A DNA stretch of 64,000 bases from Pseudomonas asplenii (GCF_001293465.1 NZ_JSYZ01000009.1:682794-746793), one strand, 5' to 3'; numbered from the stretch's first letter, positions 37,072-48,617 are shown. The notes: generated by a model not told the origin, from the letters alone. Made by a program: numbers and translations.

Positions 37072-37745
37072 CGGCAGCGCTCGTTGAACATGTAGCCCAG
37101 GCCACGCACGGTATCGATCGGCTTGAAGCCGACCGGCCCCTCCAGCTTGCGCCGCAGGCGACCGACCAGCACCTCGATCACGTTCGGATCACGCTCATCG
37201 TCATCCGGGTACAACTGTTCCATCAGACGGTCCTTGGCGACCACCTGCTGATGGTGGCGCATCAGGTACTCGAGGATCCGGTACTCATAGGCCGTCAGGG
37301 CCAGCGGCTGCTCATCGAGCGAGGCCTGCTTGCGGTTGAGGTCGAGCAACAGGGGACCGGCGGTGATGGTCGACTGGGTAAAGCCGCTGGAGCGCCGCAG
37401 CAAGGCGTTCATCCGCGCCTCCAGCTCCTCGAACTGGAAAGGCTTGACCACATAGTCATCGGCCCCGGCGGCCAGCCCCTCGACCTTGTCCTGCCAATTG
37501 CCGCGAGCGGTCAGGATCAGGATCGGGAAGGCCTTGCCACGGGTGCGCAACTGGCGGATCAGGTCCAGCCCGCCCATGCCGGGCAGGCCAAGATCGATCA
37601 CCGCCAGGTCATGATTGAACTGTTCGGTCTGGTACAGCGCCTCATCGGCATTGCCCACCGCCTCGACCACATGGCCGCTGTCGGTCAGCCGGGTCTGCAA
37701 GTGATGGCGCAGCAACGCCTCATCTTCTACCACCAGCAACTTCAT
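37068..37745 (-). CDS. phoP: Response regulator PhoP
   Basis: 225 residues from MKLLVVEDEALLRHHLQTRL. Receiver Asp in HDLAVIDLGLPGMGGLDL, Lys in DDYVVKPFQFEEL. The winged helix ends ALTAYEYRILEYLMRHHQQVVAKDRLMEQLYPDDDERDPNVIEVLVGRLRRKL. In Pseudomonas PhoPQ controls lipid A modification and Mg2+ adaptation, and usually follows oprH; oprH is absent here. A PhoP-type box precedes the gene, implying autoregulation. Confidence 0.92.
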   Translation of the reverse strand: MKLLVVEDEALLRHHLQTRLTDSGHVVEAVGNADEALYQTEQFNHDLAVIDLGLPGMGGLDLIRQLRTRGKAFPILILTARGNWQDKVEGLAAGADDYVVKPFQFEELEARMNALLRRSSGFTQSTITAGPLLLDLNRKQASLDEQPLALTAYEYRILEYLMRHHQQVVAKDRLMEQLYPDDDERDPNVIEVLVGRLRRKLEGPVGFKPIDTVRGLGYMFNERCR

Positions 37746-37864
37746 AACGCTCTCCAACGATACGGGCATTGCATCACCACTAACGGTAACTCAGTTCTGC
37801 CAAAGTGTTTCGTAAAAGATACGGCCAACCAGCACTTGCAGACCCGGCGCATCATCACCGTTAC

Positions 37865-37898
37865 AGGGTACCCAAGTGGCCCTGAACTCCCCCTGAAC
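37865..37898 (-). promoter_or_regulatory. PhoP-box direct repeat and -10 element of the phoPQ promoter
   Basis: On the minus strand GTTCAG-GGGGA-GTTCAG (37898-37882) is a direct hexamer repeat with 11-bp period, as bound by OmpR-family regulators. Eleven bases later comes TACCCT (37870-37865), matching TAnnnT. Leader to phoP would be about 110 bases. Confidence 0.7.
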
Positions 37899-37948
37899 AC
37901 AGCCCGAATCGAATTCGCCACTATCCAGCCCCGGCCCGAGCCGGCAGA

Positions 37949-38683
37949 ATGTCCGGCATGAATCCACCCCATATCCTCCCCGCCTGCTGCACACCACTCG
38001 ACGACCATTGGCCGCTGCCCGTGGCCGTGCCCCACAGCGTGCTGCTGGGCACCCACTTCGACCCGACACGACTGGCGCCGGACGACTTCCAGCGCAGCCG
38101 GATCACGGCGCCCGCGAGTATCCAGCGCTCGGTTGCCAAGCGCCAGGCCGAATTCCTCGCCGGTCGCATCTGCGCCCGCGCCGCGCTGTTGAAGCTGGAC
38201 GGCACCGACTGCGTACCGGCCATCGGGGAAGACCGCGCCCCCGTCTGGCCAGGCCATGCCTGTGGCTCGATCACCCATGGCACCGGGCGGGCCGCCGCCA
38301 TCGTCGCCGACAAACAGCACTGGCGCGGCCTGGGGATGGACCTGGAAAACCTGTTGCCCCACGAACGGGCCGAACGCCTGGCCGGCGAAATCCTCACGCC
38401 GGACGAGTTGCAACGCCTGGCGGCTGGCCCCGCCGAACGGGTCTCCCTGGCGGTGACCCTGACCTTCTCGGTCAAGGAAAGCCTGTTCAAGGCGCTGTAC
38501 CCGCTGGTACTGCAGCGTTTCTATTTCGAGCACGCCGAAGTGCTGGAGTGGGACACACGGGGGCAGGTGCGGATGCGCCTGCTGACCGACCTCTCCGGCG
38601 AATGGCGCCAGGGTACCGAGCTGGATGCCCAGTACGTGGTGCAAGGGGAACATCTGCTGAGCCTGGTCAGCATTGCGGCCTGA
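37949..38683 (+). CDS. 4'-phosphopantetheinyl transferase (EntD/PcpS type)
   Basis: 244 residues from the first ATG (a second ATG three codons in is equally possible; neither has a strong ribosome site). Signature blocks: RQAEFLAGRICARAAL, GSITHGTGRAAAIVA, WRGLGMDLENL (metal-binding G-M-D) and LTFSVKESLFKALYPLV (the SxKExxxK motif). Transfers phosphopantetheine from CoA to carrier proteins. In P. aeruginosa a single enzyme of this type (PcpS) serves both fatty-acid and siderophore synthesis; position suggests this is its counterpart. Confidence 0.9.
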   Translation: MSGMNPPHILPACCTPLDDHWPLPVAVPHSVLLGTHFDPTRLAPDDFQRSRITAPASIQRSVAKRQAEFLAGRICARAALLKLDGTDCVPAIGEDRAPVWPGHACGSITHGTGRAAAIVADKQHWRGLGMDLENLLPHERAERLAGEILTPDELQRLAAGPAERVSLAVTLTFSVKESLFKALYPLVLQRFYFEHAEVLEWDTRGQVRMRLLTDLSGEWRQGTELDAQYVVQGEHLLSLVSIAA

Positions 38684-38698
38684 ATCCGGCGGTGCTCC

Positions 38699-40309
38699 TC
38701 AGCCTTTCTCCTGATGCCGCGGCCAGCTCAGGCTGAAACAGGCCCCGCCCAGGTTCTTGCTCTTGCCGATCAGCGCCCGCCCATCGTGCCAGTGAATGAT
38801 CCGCCGGACGATCGACAACCCCAGCCCATGCCCGCCCGAAGCCCGCGTACGGCTGTTGTCCAGGCGCATGAACGGGGTGAAGATCCGCTCCCAGGCACTC
38901 TCCGGTACGCCGGGACCGTCATCCTCGACATCGATCCGGCAACGCAGTTGCCCCACCTGGTAACTGATGCTGACCTGCGACTGCGCATGGCGCATGGCAT
39001 TCGTGACCAGGTTCTGCAGCGCCCGGTGCAGGTAGCGCGGCTCGGCCTCGACCCAGGCGTCGTCACAGTCTGCCGCCGACAGGCAGATGCCCCGTGAAAC
39101 CCGGACCTCGGCGCGCAACGGCGCCAGCTCGCCGATCACCTGGTTGACCATGGCATCGAGGTCGATACGCTGGAAGTTCAGCGCCGGCGAGCCCTGCTCC
39201 AGCCGCGCATAGGTGAGCATCTCATCCACCAGGCGATCCAGATCCTGGATATCGTTGTCCATCCCTTCCAGGTATTTGACGCGGGCCTGCTCGGTGGCCG
39301 CATCCCCGACCATTTCCAGGCCGAAACGCAGGCGCGCCACCGGCGTACGCAGCTCATGGGAGACCGCCCGCACCAGCTCGCGCTGGATCATCAGCGAACG
39401 TTGCAGGTGTTCGGCCATGTCATTGAAGGCCCCGGCCAGGCGCCCGATGGAATCCGCACCGCCGGCCGGGACGCGGGTTTCCAGGCTGCCCTGGGCGATT
39501 CGCGTGGCGGCCGAGGCCAGGCCACGCAAGCGCCGCTCCAACTGGCGGACCAGCAGGTAGACGATCAGGCCGATCAGGCTCAGCCCCAGCACCGCGATCA
39601 GCACCAGCCACTGCGGCGGATAAGGGTTCATCTGGTACAGCGGGCCGATCTCCAGGACCCAGGGCGTTCCCGCCACCCCGGCAAATACCCGGATCGAATC
39701 ACCGCCCTTGCCCAGGGCCATGACCGTATCACCCTCGGTGATGCGCCGGCGCTGGTCCTCATCCATGTCCGCCCGGTCGAGCCCCACCAGGCGCATGTCG
39801 AAGCCGAAGCCCTTGTCCGTCTTCAAGGCGGCCAGGCGGGCCGGCTGCGCGGCGACCGGGTAGCGCACCAGCTCATCGGCCAGCAGATAGATGGTGGCCC
39901 GCGCCAGTTGCTCGCTGATCTGCTGGACGTCCCCGGCCAGCAGCAACTGCTCCTGCTCACTGATCAGGCGGTAGACCCGCGCGGCATGCGGGCCGCTCTG
40001 TACCACCAGGGCCTGGCCGCGCAGCACCCGGGTGCGCTGCCCGAGATCGAGGCCGGCGGCACTGATCGACTGCAGCGACAGCGGGATACCCAGCAGGCGC
40101 TCCCACACCACCAGGGCCCGACGACGCTCAATGTCGGCCATCGGCTGCAGGTTGTCGGCCATCAGTGAAAAGGTCCCGTGGGCCAGCCGCTCGCGGTACT
40201 GCTCGCCACGCACCTCGTTGAGCAGGTGAAAGGCCAGCACGCCAAGCAGCGCCACCAGCACCAGGGCGGCACACATGCCGCCATAGATGCGCAGGAAGAT
40301 CGAGTTCAC
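38699..40309 (-). CDS. Sensor histidine kinase, RstB-like
   Basis: 536 residues from a GTG start. Membrane helices at about 10-30 and 235-257 bracket a periplasmic sensor of some 200 residues. HAMP (QLERRLRGLASAATRI), HisKA LVRAVSHELRTPVARLRFGLEM, HATPase QNLVTNAMRHA, DVEDDGPGVPESAWERIFTPF and ASGGHGLGLSIVRRI. Overlaps its regulator's stop. Matches the kinase found beside nrdA in other pseudomonads; signal unknown. Confidence 0.88.
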   Translation of the reverse strand: MNSIFLRIYGGMCAALVLVALLGVLAFHLLNEVRGEQYRERLAHGTFSLMADNLQPMADIERRRALVVWERLLGIPLSLQSISAAGLDLGQRTRVLRGQALVVQSGPHAARVYRLISEQEQLLLAGDVQQISEQLARATIYLLADELVRYPVAAQPARLAALKTDKGFGFDMRLVGLDRADMDEDQRRRITEGDTVMALGKGGDSIRVFAGVAGTPWVLEIGPLYQMNPYPPQWLVLIAVLGLSLIGLIVYLLVRQLERRLRGLASAATRIAQGSLETRVPAGGADSIGRLAGAFNDMAEHLQRSLMIQRELVRAVSHELRTPVARLRFGLEMVGDAATEQARVKYLEGMDNDIQDLDRLVDEMLTYARLEQGSPALNFQRIDLDAMVNQVIGELAPLRAEVRVSRGICLSAADCDDAWVEAEPRYLHRALQNLVTNAMRHAQSQVSISYQVGQLRCRIDVEDDGPGVPESAWERIFTPFMRLDNSRTRASGGHGLGLSIVRRIIHWHDGRALIGKSKNLGGACFSLSWPRHQEKG

Positions 40310-41028
40310 AGGACCCGTTCTGCCGCCGCTTCCGGCACGAACAGATAGCCCTTGCTGCGAATGGTCTTGATCAGCCGCGGGTGTTCGGGGTCATCACCGA
40401 TCTTCGGGCGGATGCGCGAAATGCGCACATCGATGGAGCGGTCCTGGCCGTCGTAGCCGATCCCCCTCAGCGCGGTGAAGATCTCTTCCCGGGACAGAAT
40501 CCGCCCGGCGTTGGCCACCAGCAGCCACAGCAGGTCGAATTCGGCACTGGTCAGTTCGATGCCGGCCTGGTCCAACCAGGCCTCGCGCAGGGCCTCATCG
40601 ATCACCAGCGGGCCGAACTGGAGGCGGCGGACCGGCGGCGTGGCGCTCTCGGACGGCTCGCTGCGCCGCAGCAACGCCTGGATCCGCGCCAGCAGCAGGC
40701 GCGGGCGTACGGGCTTGCAGACGTAGTCGTCGGCGCCCAGGTCCAGGCCCTGGATCTGGTCGAGGTCGTCGGTACGCGCGGTGAGCATGAGGATCACCCC
40801 GTCATACGTATCACGGACCCTGCGGCAGATGCTCAGGCCGTCCTCGCCGGGCAGCATCAGGTCGAGGATCACCAGGTCCGGCTGCTCGCGCACGATCCGC
40901 TCGACCGCCAGGGCGCCGTTGCCCTCGATGGAAACCCGCAAGCCATTGCCCTCGAGGTACTCGCGGGTCAGTTCGGCCAGACGCTCGTCATCCTCGACTA
41001 TCAATACCTGCCAGGCCTCTTGCTCCAC
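40306..41028 (-). CDS. OmpR-family response regulator, RstA-like
   Basis: 240 residues from GTG (M-EQEAWQVLIVEDDERLAEL) with AGAGGT seven bases upstream. Phosphoryl Asp in PDLVILDLMLPGEDGLSI, Lys in DDYVCKPVRPRLLLARI. Winged helix LTSAEFDLLWLLVANAGRILSREEIFTALRGIGYDGQDRSIDVRISRIRPKIGDD. Pairs with the downstream kinase. Divergent from nrdA across a 737-bp region. Confidence 0.92.
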   Translation of the reverse strand: MEQEAWQVLIVEDDERLAELTREYLEGNGLRVSIEGNGALAVERIVREQPDLVILDLMLPGEDGLSICRRVRDTYDGVILMLTARTDDLDQIQGLDLGADDYVCKPVRPRLLLARIQALLRRSEPSESATPPVRRLQFGPLVIDEALREAWLDQAGIELTSAEFDLLWLLVANAGRILSREEIFTALRGIGYDGQDRSIDVRISRIRPKIGDDPEHPRLIKTIRSKGYLFVPEAAAERVL

Positions 41029-41318
41029 GGGCTACCTCTACGTACGCATATCGGTTGGGAAAGGCTCCGCCCGTCTTTTTGTAATGATTCGGGCGGATGA
41101 TCAAAGCATGTGACCGGCCGATTGTAGCAACGGTGCGGCAATAGCACACAGGCTTGAATCAGCACTCGGTAACAGGCTTTTTCTGTGATAGGGTTCGCGC
41201 CCGCAAAAATCCGTCACGGACGTTTGCAGGCGGTAAAAAACAGTGACAAACGGTCCGATGCAGTGCTGCTGCGGCCTACGCGCGACTTCAGCCTTTCATA
41301 CACAAATTACGCACAGTC

Positions 41319-41327
41319 TTATCCACA
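41319..41327 (+). promoter_or_regulatory. DnaA box upstream of nrdA
   Basis: TTATCCACA, the exact high-affinity DnaA consensus, about 10 bases upstream of the predicted -35. DnaA boxes regulate nrdAB in E. coli. Confidence 0.75.
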
Positions 41328-41336
41328 GGTAGTCCG

Positions 41337-41365
41337 TTGCAATCCCCCCCAAAAACGCATTATCT
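41337..41365 (+). promoter_or_regulatory. Predicted nrdA promoter
   Basis: -35 TTGCAA (41337-41342), 17-base spacer, -10 TTATCT (41360-41365). The -10 lies inside the first NrdR box, as expected for repression. Confidence 0.6.
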
Positions 41366-41370
41366 TGTAC
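41355..41370. promoter_or_regulatory. NrdR box 1
   Basis: ACGCATTATCTTGTAC against the consensus acaCwAtATaTwGtgt: keeps the C, w, AT, T, w, G core. Confidence 0.7.
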
Positions 41371-41385
41371 CCCCGTGGAAAAAAA

Positions 41386-41401
41386 ACCCTACATCTAGGG
41401 T
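41386..41401. promoter_or_regulatory. NrdR box 2
   Basis: ACCCTACATCTAGGGT, a near-palindrome retaining the CTA-AT-TAG core of the NrdR consensus. Its start is 31 bp from that of box 1, three helical turns, the usual spacing of paired NrdR boxes. Confidence 0.8.
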
Positions 41402-41765
41402 TTCTCCACCTCAAGCCCCAACATATTTCGGACGAAAAACTCAAGCTTTTTTCTTGCTCCCGAGGGGTTGAACTAAACAGATTTTTCGAAGACCAAACCG
41501 CGCCTGCGGATGGCAGCCTTTTCCCCCTGTTGCGCGGGAAAACGGTACGGGTGTTGCAGTAGCAAGCTGTCAACCACCAGGAATTCGGCAGCGGGTCGCT
41601 GACCCGCTGCCAGCGAAACTTCGGCAAGGAAGCGGAGCCAAAAGCCCCCTTCCTACTGTCCCGAAGTGGTTATGCCCGACGACACTCGTCGGTTGTAGTG
41701 CTTCAGGACGGAACGGTGGGCACCGTCATGGTGCCCAAACAAACATAAAGAACGTGGAGACACCC

Positions 41766-44675
<2,910 letters not shown>

Positions 44676-44711
44676 GCCGAGCGGGTGAGCGCCTAACGGC
44701 GCGAGCCTGAG

Positions 44712-44751
44712 AAACCCCCGCCAGGTCCTGGATCTGGCGGGGGTTTTCTTT
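44712..44751 (+). terminator. nrdA terminator
   Basis: 13-bp stem AAACCCCCGCCAG/CTGGCGGGGGTTT, loop of nine, followed by TCTTTT. Confidence 0.92.
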
Positions 44752-44780
44752 TGCCCATTGGGAATTTTCACAAGCCATGA

Positions 44781-44822
44781 AAAACGGCACCCCCGGTGAT
44801 AAGCCGGGAGTGCCGTTTTTTA
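44781..44822. terminator. Bidirectional terminator between nrdA and the RTX gene
   Basis: Stem AAAACGGCAC/GTGCCGTTTT with inner CCCGG/CCGGG. T-runs on both strands; it ends the leftward type I secretion operon. Confidence 0.85.
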
Positions 44823-44863
44823 CCTCAGAAAAGCCCCTGACTGCGGACTTCGCTTATTGCCTG

Positions 44864-47248
44864 TCAAACCGGAAGGGTGAACGACTCTCCATTATTGGTG
44901 TAGAACAGCTCGATCGTGTTACTGCCGCTGTACCAGTCCTTCAGGAAAACCCCCGAATCCAGGTTGCCATTCTTCACGTCGGTCGCCGAGAAGATATAGG
45001 CCCCCAGGTCCGTCCTGACGACCTGGACATCACTGACACTCTGGATGTTCTTCAGTGTCACCGTATCGACACCCGAGGTACCGGTGTCGAGGATGGCCAC
45101 CATGGTTTTCGAGTAGACGATATAGGCATCGCCGCCTTCACCACCGTAAGCGTCCCCGGAGTTGTGCAGGTTGAGCGTGTCGAAGCCTTCTCCCCCGTGA
45201 AGCTCATAGCCATAACCGAGACCACTCAGGGTATCGTTGCCATCACCGCCGATAGCGACACCCGAATACACCGTGATGTTGTCGCTGCCGGCCTCGCCAT
45301 ACAGGATACTTCCGGTGTCGTTGGTGCTGCTGACCATGGTGTCGTTGCCATTGCCGCCGTAGAGCATGTCGGCTTGGGCAGTATTCAGGCCCGATGCCGG
45401 TTTCACAGCCGAGGTATCGGTACTGGTGCCACCATAGATGAAGTCGTTGCCGTCCCCGCCGTAGAGGGTGTCGTTACCCGCGCCGCCCTCCAGCCTGTTG
45501 GAATAGGCGTTGCCAGTCAGCGTGTCATCGAAGTCCGAGCCCATCAGGTTGTCGATGTTGTTGAGCACATCGCCCTGGGCATCGCCACCGGAAGCGGTGC
45601 CGTTTTGCAGGTCGATCTGGACTGCATCGCTGCTGGTCAGGTACCAGGCACCGTCCCCGCGTCCCATACCGTTGAAGGTATCGGCACCCACTCCGCCAAT
45701 GAAGTTTTCGGCATTGGCCAGGCTGCCCGTGAAGGTATCGGCCTGGTCAGTACCCTGGAAAATCTCGATGGAGGTATAGGTGTCGCCTGCGGCGATACCG
45801 GTCAGCACGGGTGTGCTCAGGTCGAGCACGATGCCGGAGGTCTCGCTGGCGAAGCTGAGCATGTCCATGCCGGCGCCGCCGTTAAAACGGTCCACTCCCG
45901 AACTGCCGACAAAGACGTCGGAGTAGCTGGAACCCTGGATCACCTCGATACTGTCGTAGGTATCACCCGCCGCAATGCCGGTATTGATGCCCGTCTGCAT
46001 GTTGATGGTCACACCTTGGGTGCTGTCACCGTAACTAACCGTGTCGGTACCTGCGCCACCGATGAAAAGGTCGGCGCCGGCACCACCCAGCAGGATATCG
46101 TTGCCCGCGCCGCCAGTGATGATGTTGTCCAGGCCGTTGCCGTAACCGACGAAGTTGCCGGTACCGGTGTAGGTCAGCCGCTCGACGTTCGCTGCCAGGC
46201 TCAGGGTGCTCAGCGCCGTGCGCATCTCATCGTCGCCACCATCGGCCAGTTCGGTGACGAACACGTTGCTCCCGTTGATGATGTAGACGTCATCCCCTGC
46301 ACCACCGGCCAAGGTGTGGCCGGATGTTTGCGCCGTCAGCGTGTCGTTGAAGTCCGAGCCGATCACCCTTTCGAAGTTCGACAGCTTGTCGCCTTCGGCA
46401 TCGCCACCACTGCCCACGCTGCCGTTGACCAGGCTCACCGTTACGGCGGAGGCCGAACCGGAGTAGTCGATCGTGTCGGTACCCGACGCGCCATCGAACT
46501 GGTCGGCAGCCGCGCCGCTGATAAAGGTGTCGTTGGTGTTCGAGCCCTGGATGTTTTCAATACCCACATAGGTGTCGCCTGCCGCGATGCCTGTATGGAT
46601 ACCGGTCTTGGTGTTGATCGTGACGCTGTTACCGTCGGTGTAGCTGACGGTATCGATCCCCGCGCCACCGATGAACTGGTCGGCGCCGGCACCACCCAGC
46701 AGGATATCGTTGCCCGCGCCGCCAGTGATGATGTTGTCCAGGCCGTTGCCGTAACCGACGAAGTTGCCGGTACCGGTGTAGGTCAGCCGCTCGACGTTCG
46801 CTGCCAGGCTCAGGGTGCTCAACGTGGTCCTGATTTCATCGTCACCCTCACCTGCGGCTTCGACTACCGAGACGCCAGTGCCGTTAACGAAGTAGGTGTC
46901 GTTGCCCTGACCGCCCACTAGGCTGTGCCCATTGGCCTGGGCGGTCAGCGTGTCGTTGAACGCAGAGCCCACCACTCTCTCGATACCCATCAAGGTATCG
47001 CCCTGCGCATCACCACCAACCCCCGTCCCTGTAACCAGGTTGACCGTCACCCCAGCAGTCGAATTGGCATACGAAGCAGTATCGGTTCCCGCCCCACCAT
47101 TCAGAACATCCGCTCCAGCCCCTCCATCAAGCAGATCATTGCCCGCCCCGCCATCCAGCGAGTCGTTCCCGGCGAAGCCATACAGCTCATCGGCTCCTGT
47201 CGTTCCTACCAGCGTATCCGCTCCTGATGTTCCGTTGATCACTGCCAT
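44864..47248 (-). CDS. RTX-repeat calcium-binding protein, type I secretion substrate
   Basis: 794 residues with no signal peptide. Composed almost entirely of nonapeptide-type repeats from residue 1 (GTSGADTLVG, AGNDSLDGGAGNDLLDGG) to about residue 720, forming Ca2+-binding beta-rolls. These alternate with beta-rich modules such as STLSLAANVERLTYTGTGNFVGYGNGLDNIITGGAGNDILLGG, present twice in identical form 203 residues apart. The C-terminus YSGSNTIELFYTNNGESFTLPV is typical of C-terminal type I secretion signals. No protease, lipase or other enzyme domain is visible, so it may be an adhesin or matrix-type protein. AAGGAAG precedes the ATG; last gene of the secretion operon. Confidence 0.9.
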   Translation of the reverse strand: MAVINGTSGADTLVGTTGADELYGFAGNDSLDGGAGNDLLDGGAGADVLNGGAGTDTASYANSTAGVTVNLVTGTGVGGDAQGDTLMGIERVVGSAFNDTLTAQANGHSLVGGQGNDTYFVNGTGVSVVEAAGEGDDEIRTTLSTLSLAANVERLTYTGTGNFVGYGNGLDNIITGGAGNDILLGGAGADQFIGGAGIDTVSYTDGNSVTINTKTGIHTGIAAGDTYVGIENIQGSNTNDTFISGAAADQFDGASGTDTIDYSGSASAVTVSLVNGSVGSGGDAEGDKLSNFERVIGSDFNDTLTAQTSGHTLAGGAGDDVYIINGSNVFVTELADGGDDEMRTALSTLSLAANVERLTYTGTGNFVGYGNGLDNIITGGAGNDILLGGAGADLFIGGAGTDTVSYGDSTQGVTINMQTGINTGIAAGDTYDSIEVIQGSSYSDVFVGSSGVDRFNGGAGMDMLSFASETSGIVLDLSTPVLTGIAAGDTYTSIEIFQGTDQADTFTGSLANAENFIGGVGADTFNGMGRGDGAWYLTSSDAVQIDLQNGTASGGDAQGDVLNNIDNLMGSDFDDTLTGNAYSNRLEGGAGNDTLYGGDGNDFIYGGTSTDTSAVKPASGLNTAQADMLYGGNGNDTMVSSTNDTGSILYGEAGSDNITVYSGVAIGGDGNDTLSGLGYGYELHGGEGFDTLNLHNSGDAYGGEGGDAYIVYSKTMVAILDTGTSGVDTVTLKNIQSVSDVQVVRTDLGAYIFSATDVKNGNLDSGVFLKDWYSGSNTIELFYTNNGESFTLPV
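46069..46212 (-). repeat. 144-bp perfect direct repeat, copy A (inside RTX gene)
   Basis: Identical base for base to 46678-46821, offset 609 bp (203 codons). Encodes the LSTLSLAANVERLTY...ILLGGAGAD segment. Confidence 0.97.
46678..46821 (-). repeat. 144-bp perfect direct repeat, copy B (inside RTX gene)
   Basis: Second copy of the repeat at 46069-46212. Flanking sequence of the 609-bp unit is diverged, so this core was recently duplicated or gene-converted. Confidence 0.97.
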
Positions 47249-47303
47249 TTTTCTTCCTTGCTCCTTGTTGAGTCATGGGTACCACGGTGAACTCGTTTGT
47301 TCT

Positions 47304-48617
47304 TCATCCTTCGCGGAAGGCGCGCTGGGCATGATCACTGATAGGTTTGAGCAGATAGGAAATGACGCTGCGTGTGCCGGTCTGGATCATCGATTCCACC
47401 GGCATTCCGGGTACGAGGGTCAGCCCTTGCAGTTGCGTCAGTTCGCTGTGCGGTATTTTGATCCCGGCTCGATAGAAGCCCATGCCAGTGCGTTCGTCCT
47501 GGACCAGATCCGCCGATAGCCGGACCACCTGCCCCTTCAACTCCGGCGTCGTGCTGCGATTGAAGGCGCTGAGCCGCAGCACCGCATCCTGCCCCAGCGA
47601 TACCTGGTCGATGTCTTGGGCACTGATGCGCGCCTCGACCAGCAGCTCATCGTCGGCCGGCACGATCTGCATCAGGTTTTCCGCCGGCGAAATCACCCCA
47701 CCCAGGGTATGCACGGCCAATTGCTGGACCCGCCCGGAAACCGGGGCGGTGATATCGATGCGCTTGAGCTGGTCATTGGCGGCGATATCGCGCTCGACCA
47801 ATTCACCCTGTCGGGCTTCGAGCTCGCGCAGTTCCAGGGACACCTCGCTACGGAAACTCTGGTCGATCTGCAGGCGCTGCAGCTCGGTCTCGGCAATCTT
47901 GCCGCGGGCTTCGGCAATGGACGCAATCAGTTGCCCACGCTCTCCGCGCAAACGGGCGATGCCACGGGCCAGGGTGTTGACGCGGTCGATGGTCATCATC
48001 CCTTTCTCGAAGAGTTTGCGGACAGCCTGGTACTCCTTGTCGATCAACTCGATTTCTTCGGTCTTGGTTTTCTGCTGGAGGTCATGGCCGGCAATCGTCT
48101 CGTTGAGTTGCCGGATTCGCTCACGCAACTGCTTTTTCTGCCCTTCGCGGGACGAACGCCGGTCCTCGAACAGCCGCTGCTCACTGCTCATCAATGCCTG
48201 CGCGGCGTCGGCCCCCAGACGGTTGATCAGCGACGCCGGCGTCACCAGATCAGCCGCGCCATCACGCTCGGCCTCCAGGCGCGCCTGGCGCGCCAGGGCC
48301 TGACTCAGCGACTTGGAGACGATGGCCTCGCCAACTTTCGGCAGCGTCGCATCGAGCCGGATCAGCACGTCCCCCGCGCGGACCTGCTGGCCTTCGCTGA
48401 CCAGCAGTTCAGCGACGATACCGCCCGTGGGGTGCTGGATTTTCTTGACGTTGCTTTCCACCGCCACGCTGCCGGCAGCGATCACCGCACCGGACAGGTC
48501 GGTACTGATTGCCCACCCCAACCCGCCGCCCAGGAGGACCAGCAGGCTGACAGCGCCGAGACGAAGATGTCGGTTCAACGAACCGGCCAGGCTGTTTTCC
48601 TGATCATGAACGGTCAT
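47304..48617 (-). CDS. Type I secretion membrane-fusion protein, HlyD family
   Basis: 437 residues. Single N-terminal membrane anchor (LGAVSLLVLLGGGLGWAIS, about 21-40), then a lipoyl-like half (GGIVAELLVSEGQQVRAGDVLIRLD), a long coiled coil (about 90-290, RQAR..., KKQLRERIRQLNETIAGHDLQQKTKTEE), and the closing barrel (ITAPVSGRVQQLAVHTLGGVISPAENLMQIVP; GMPVESMIQTGTRSVISYLLKPI). Bridges the inner-membrane ABC protein to a TolC-type channel. Overlaps the ABC gene stop by four bases and lies 55 bases upstream of the RTX gene. Confidence 0.95.
   Translation of the reverse strand: MTVHDQENSLAGSLNRHLRLGAVSLLVLLGGGLGWAISTDLSGAVIAAGSVAVESNVKKIQHPTGGIVAELLVSEGQQVRAGDVLIRLDATLPKVGEAIVSKSLSQALARQARLEAERDGAADLVTPASLINRLGADAAQALMSSEQRLFEDRRSSREGQKKQLRERIRQLNETIAGHDLQQKTKTEEIELIDKEYQAVRKLFEKGMMTIDRVNTLARGIARLRGERGQLIASIAEARGKIAETELQRLQIDQSFRSEVSLELRELEARQGELVERDIAANDQLKRIDITAPVSGRVQQLAVHTLGGVISPAENLMQIVPADDELLVEARISAQDIDQVSLGQDAVLRLSAFNRSTTPELKGQVVRLSADLVQDERTGMGFYRAGIKIPHSELTQLQGLTLVPGMPVESMIQTGTRSVISYLLKPISDHAQRAFREG

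Larger units (their letters stand above)
41029..41765. other. 737-bp control region and long leader of nrdA
   Basis: No convincing gene. Holds the DnaA box, promoter and NrdR boxes listed separately, then about 390 bases of transcribed leader. The leader has an 11-bp GC hairpin GGCAGCGGGTC-GCT-GACCCGCTGCC (41587-41611) and an 8-bp hairpin TGGGCACC-GTCAT-GGTGCCCA (41717-41737) ending about 16 bases before the nrdA ribosome site. Confidence 0.8.

Noticed and set aside
41185..41562. 125-codon plus-strand ORF upstream of nrdA
   Set aside because: It begins at a GTG without ribosome site and runs through the DnaA box, promoter and NrdR boxes; it is control region, not a gene.
44777..46921. 714-codon plus-strand ORF opposite the RTX gene
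   Set aside because: Its repeats merely mirror the RTX repeats; no ribosome site, and the minus-strand gene is in an operon with its exporter.
45000..47200. Regular repeats suggesting a CRISPR-like array
   Set aside because: Repeats are in frame and encode Ca-binding nonapeptides; spacing and divergence are not CRISPR-like.
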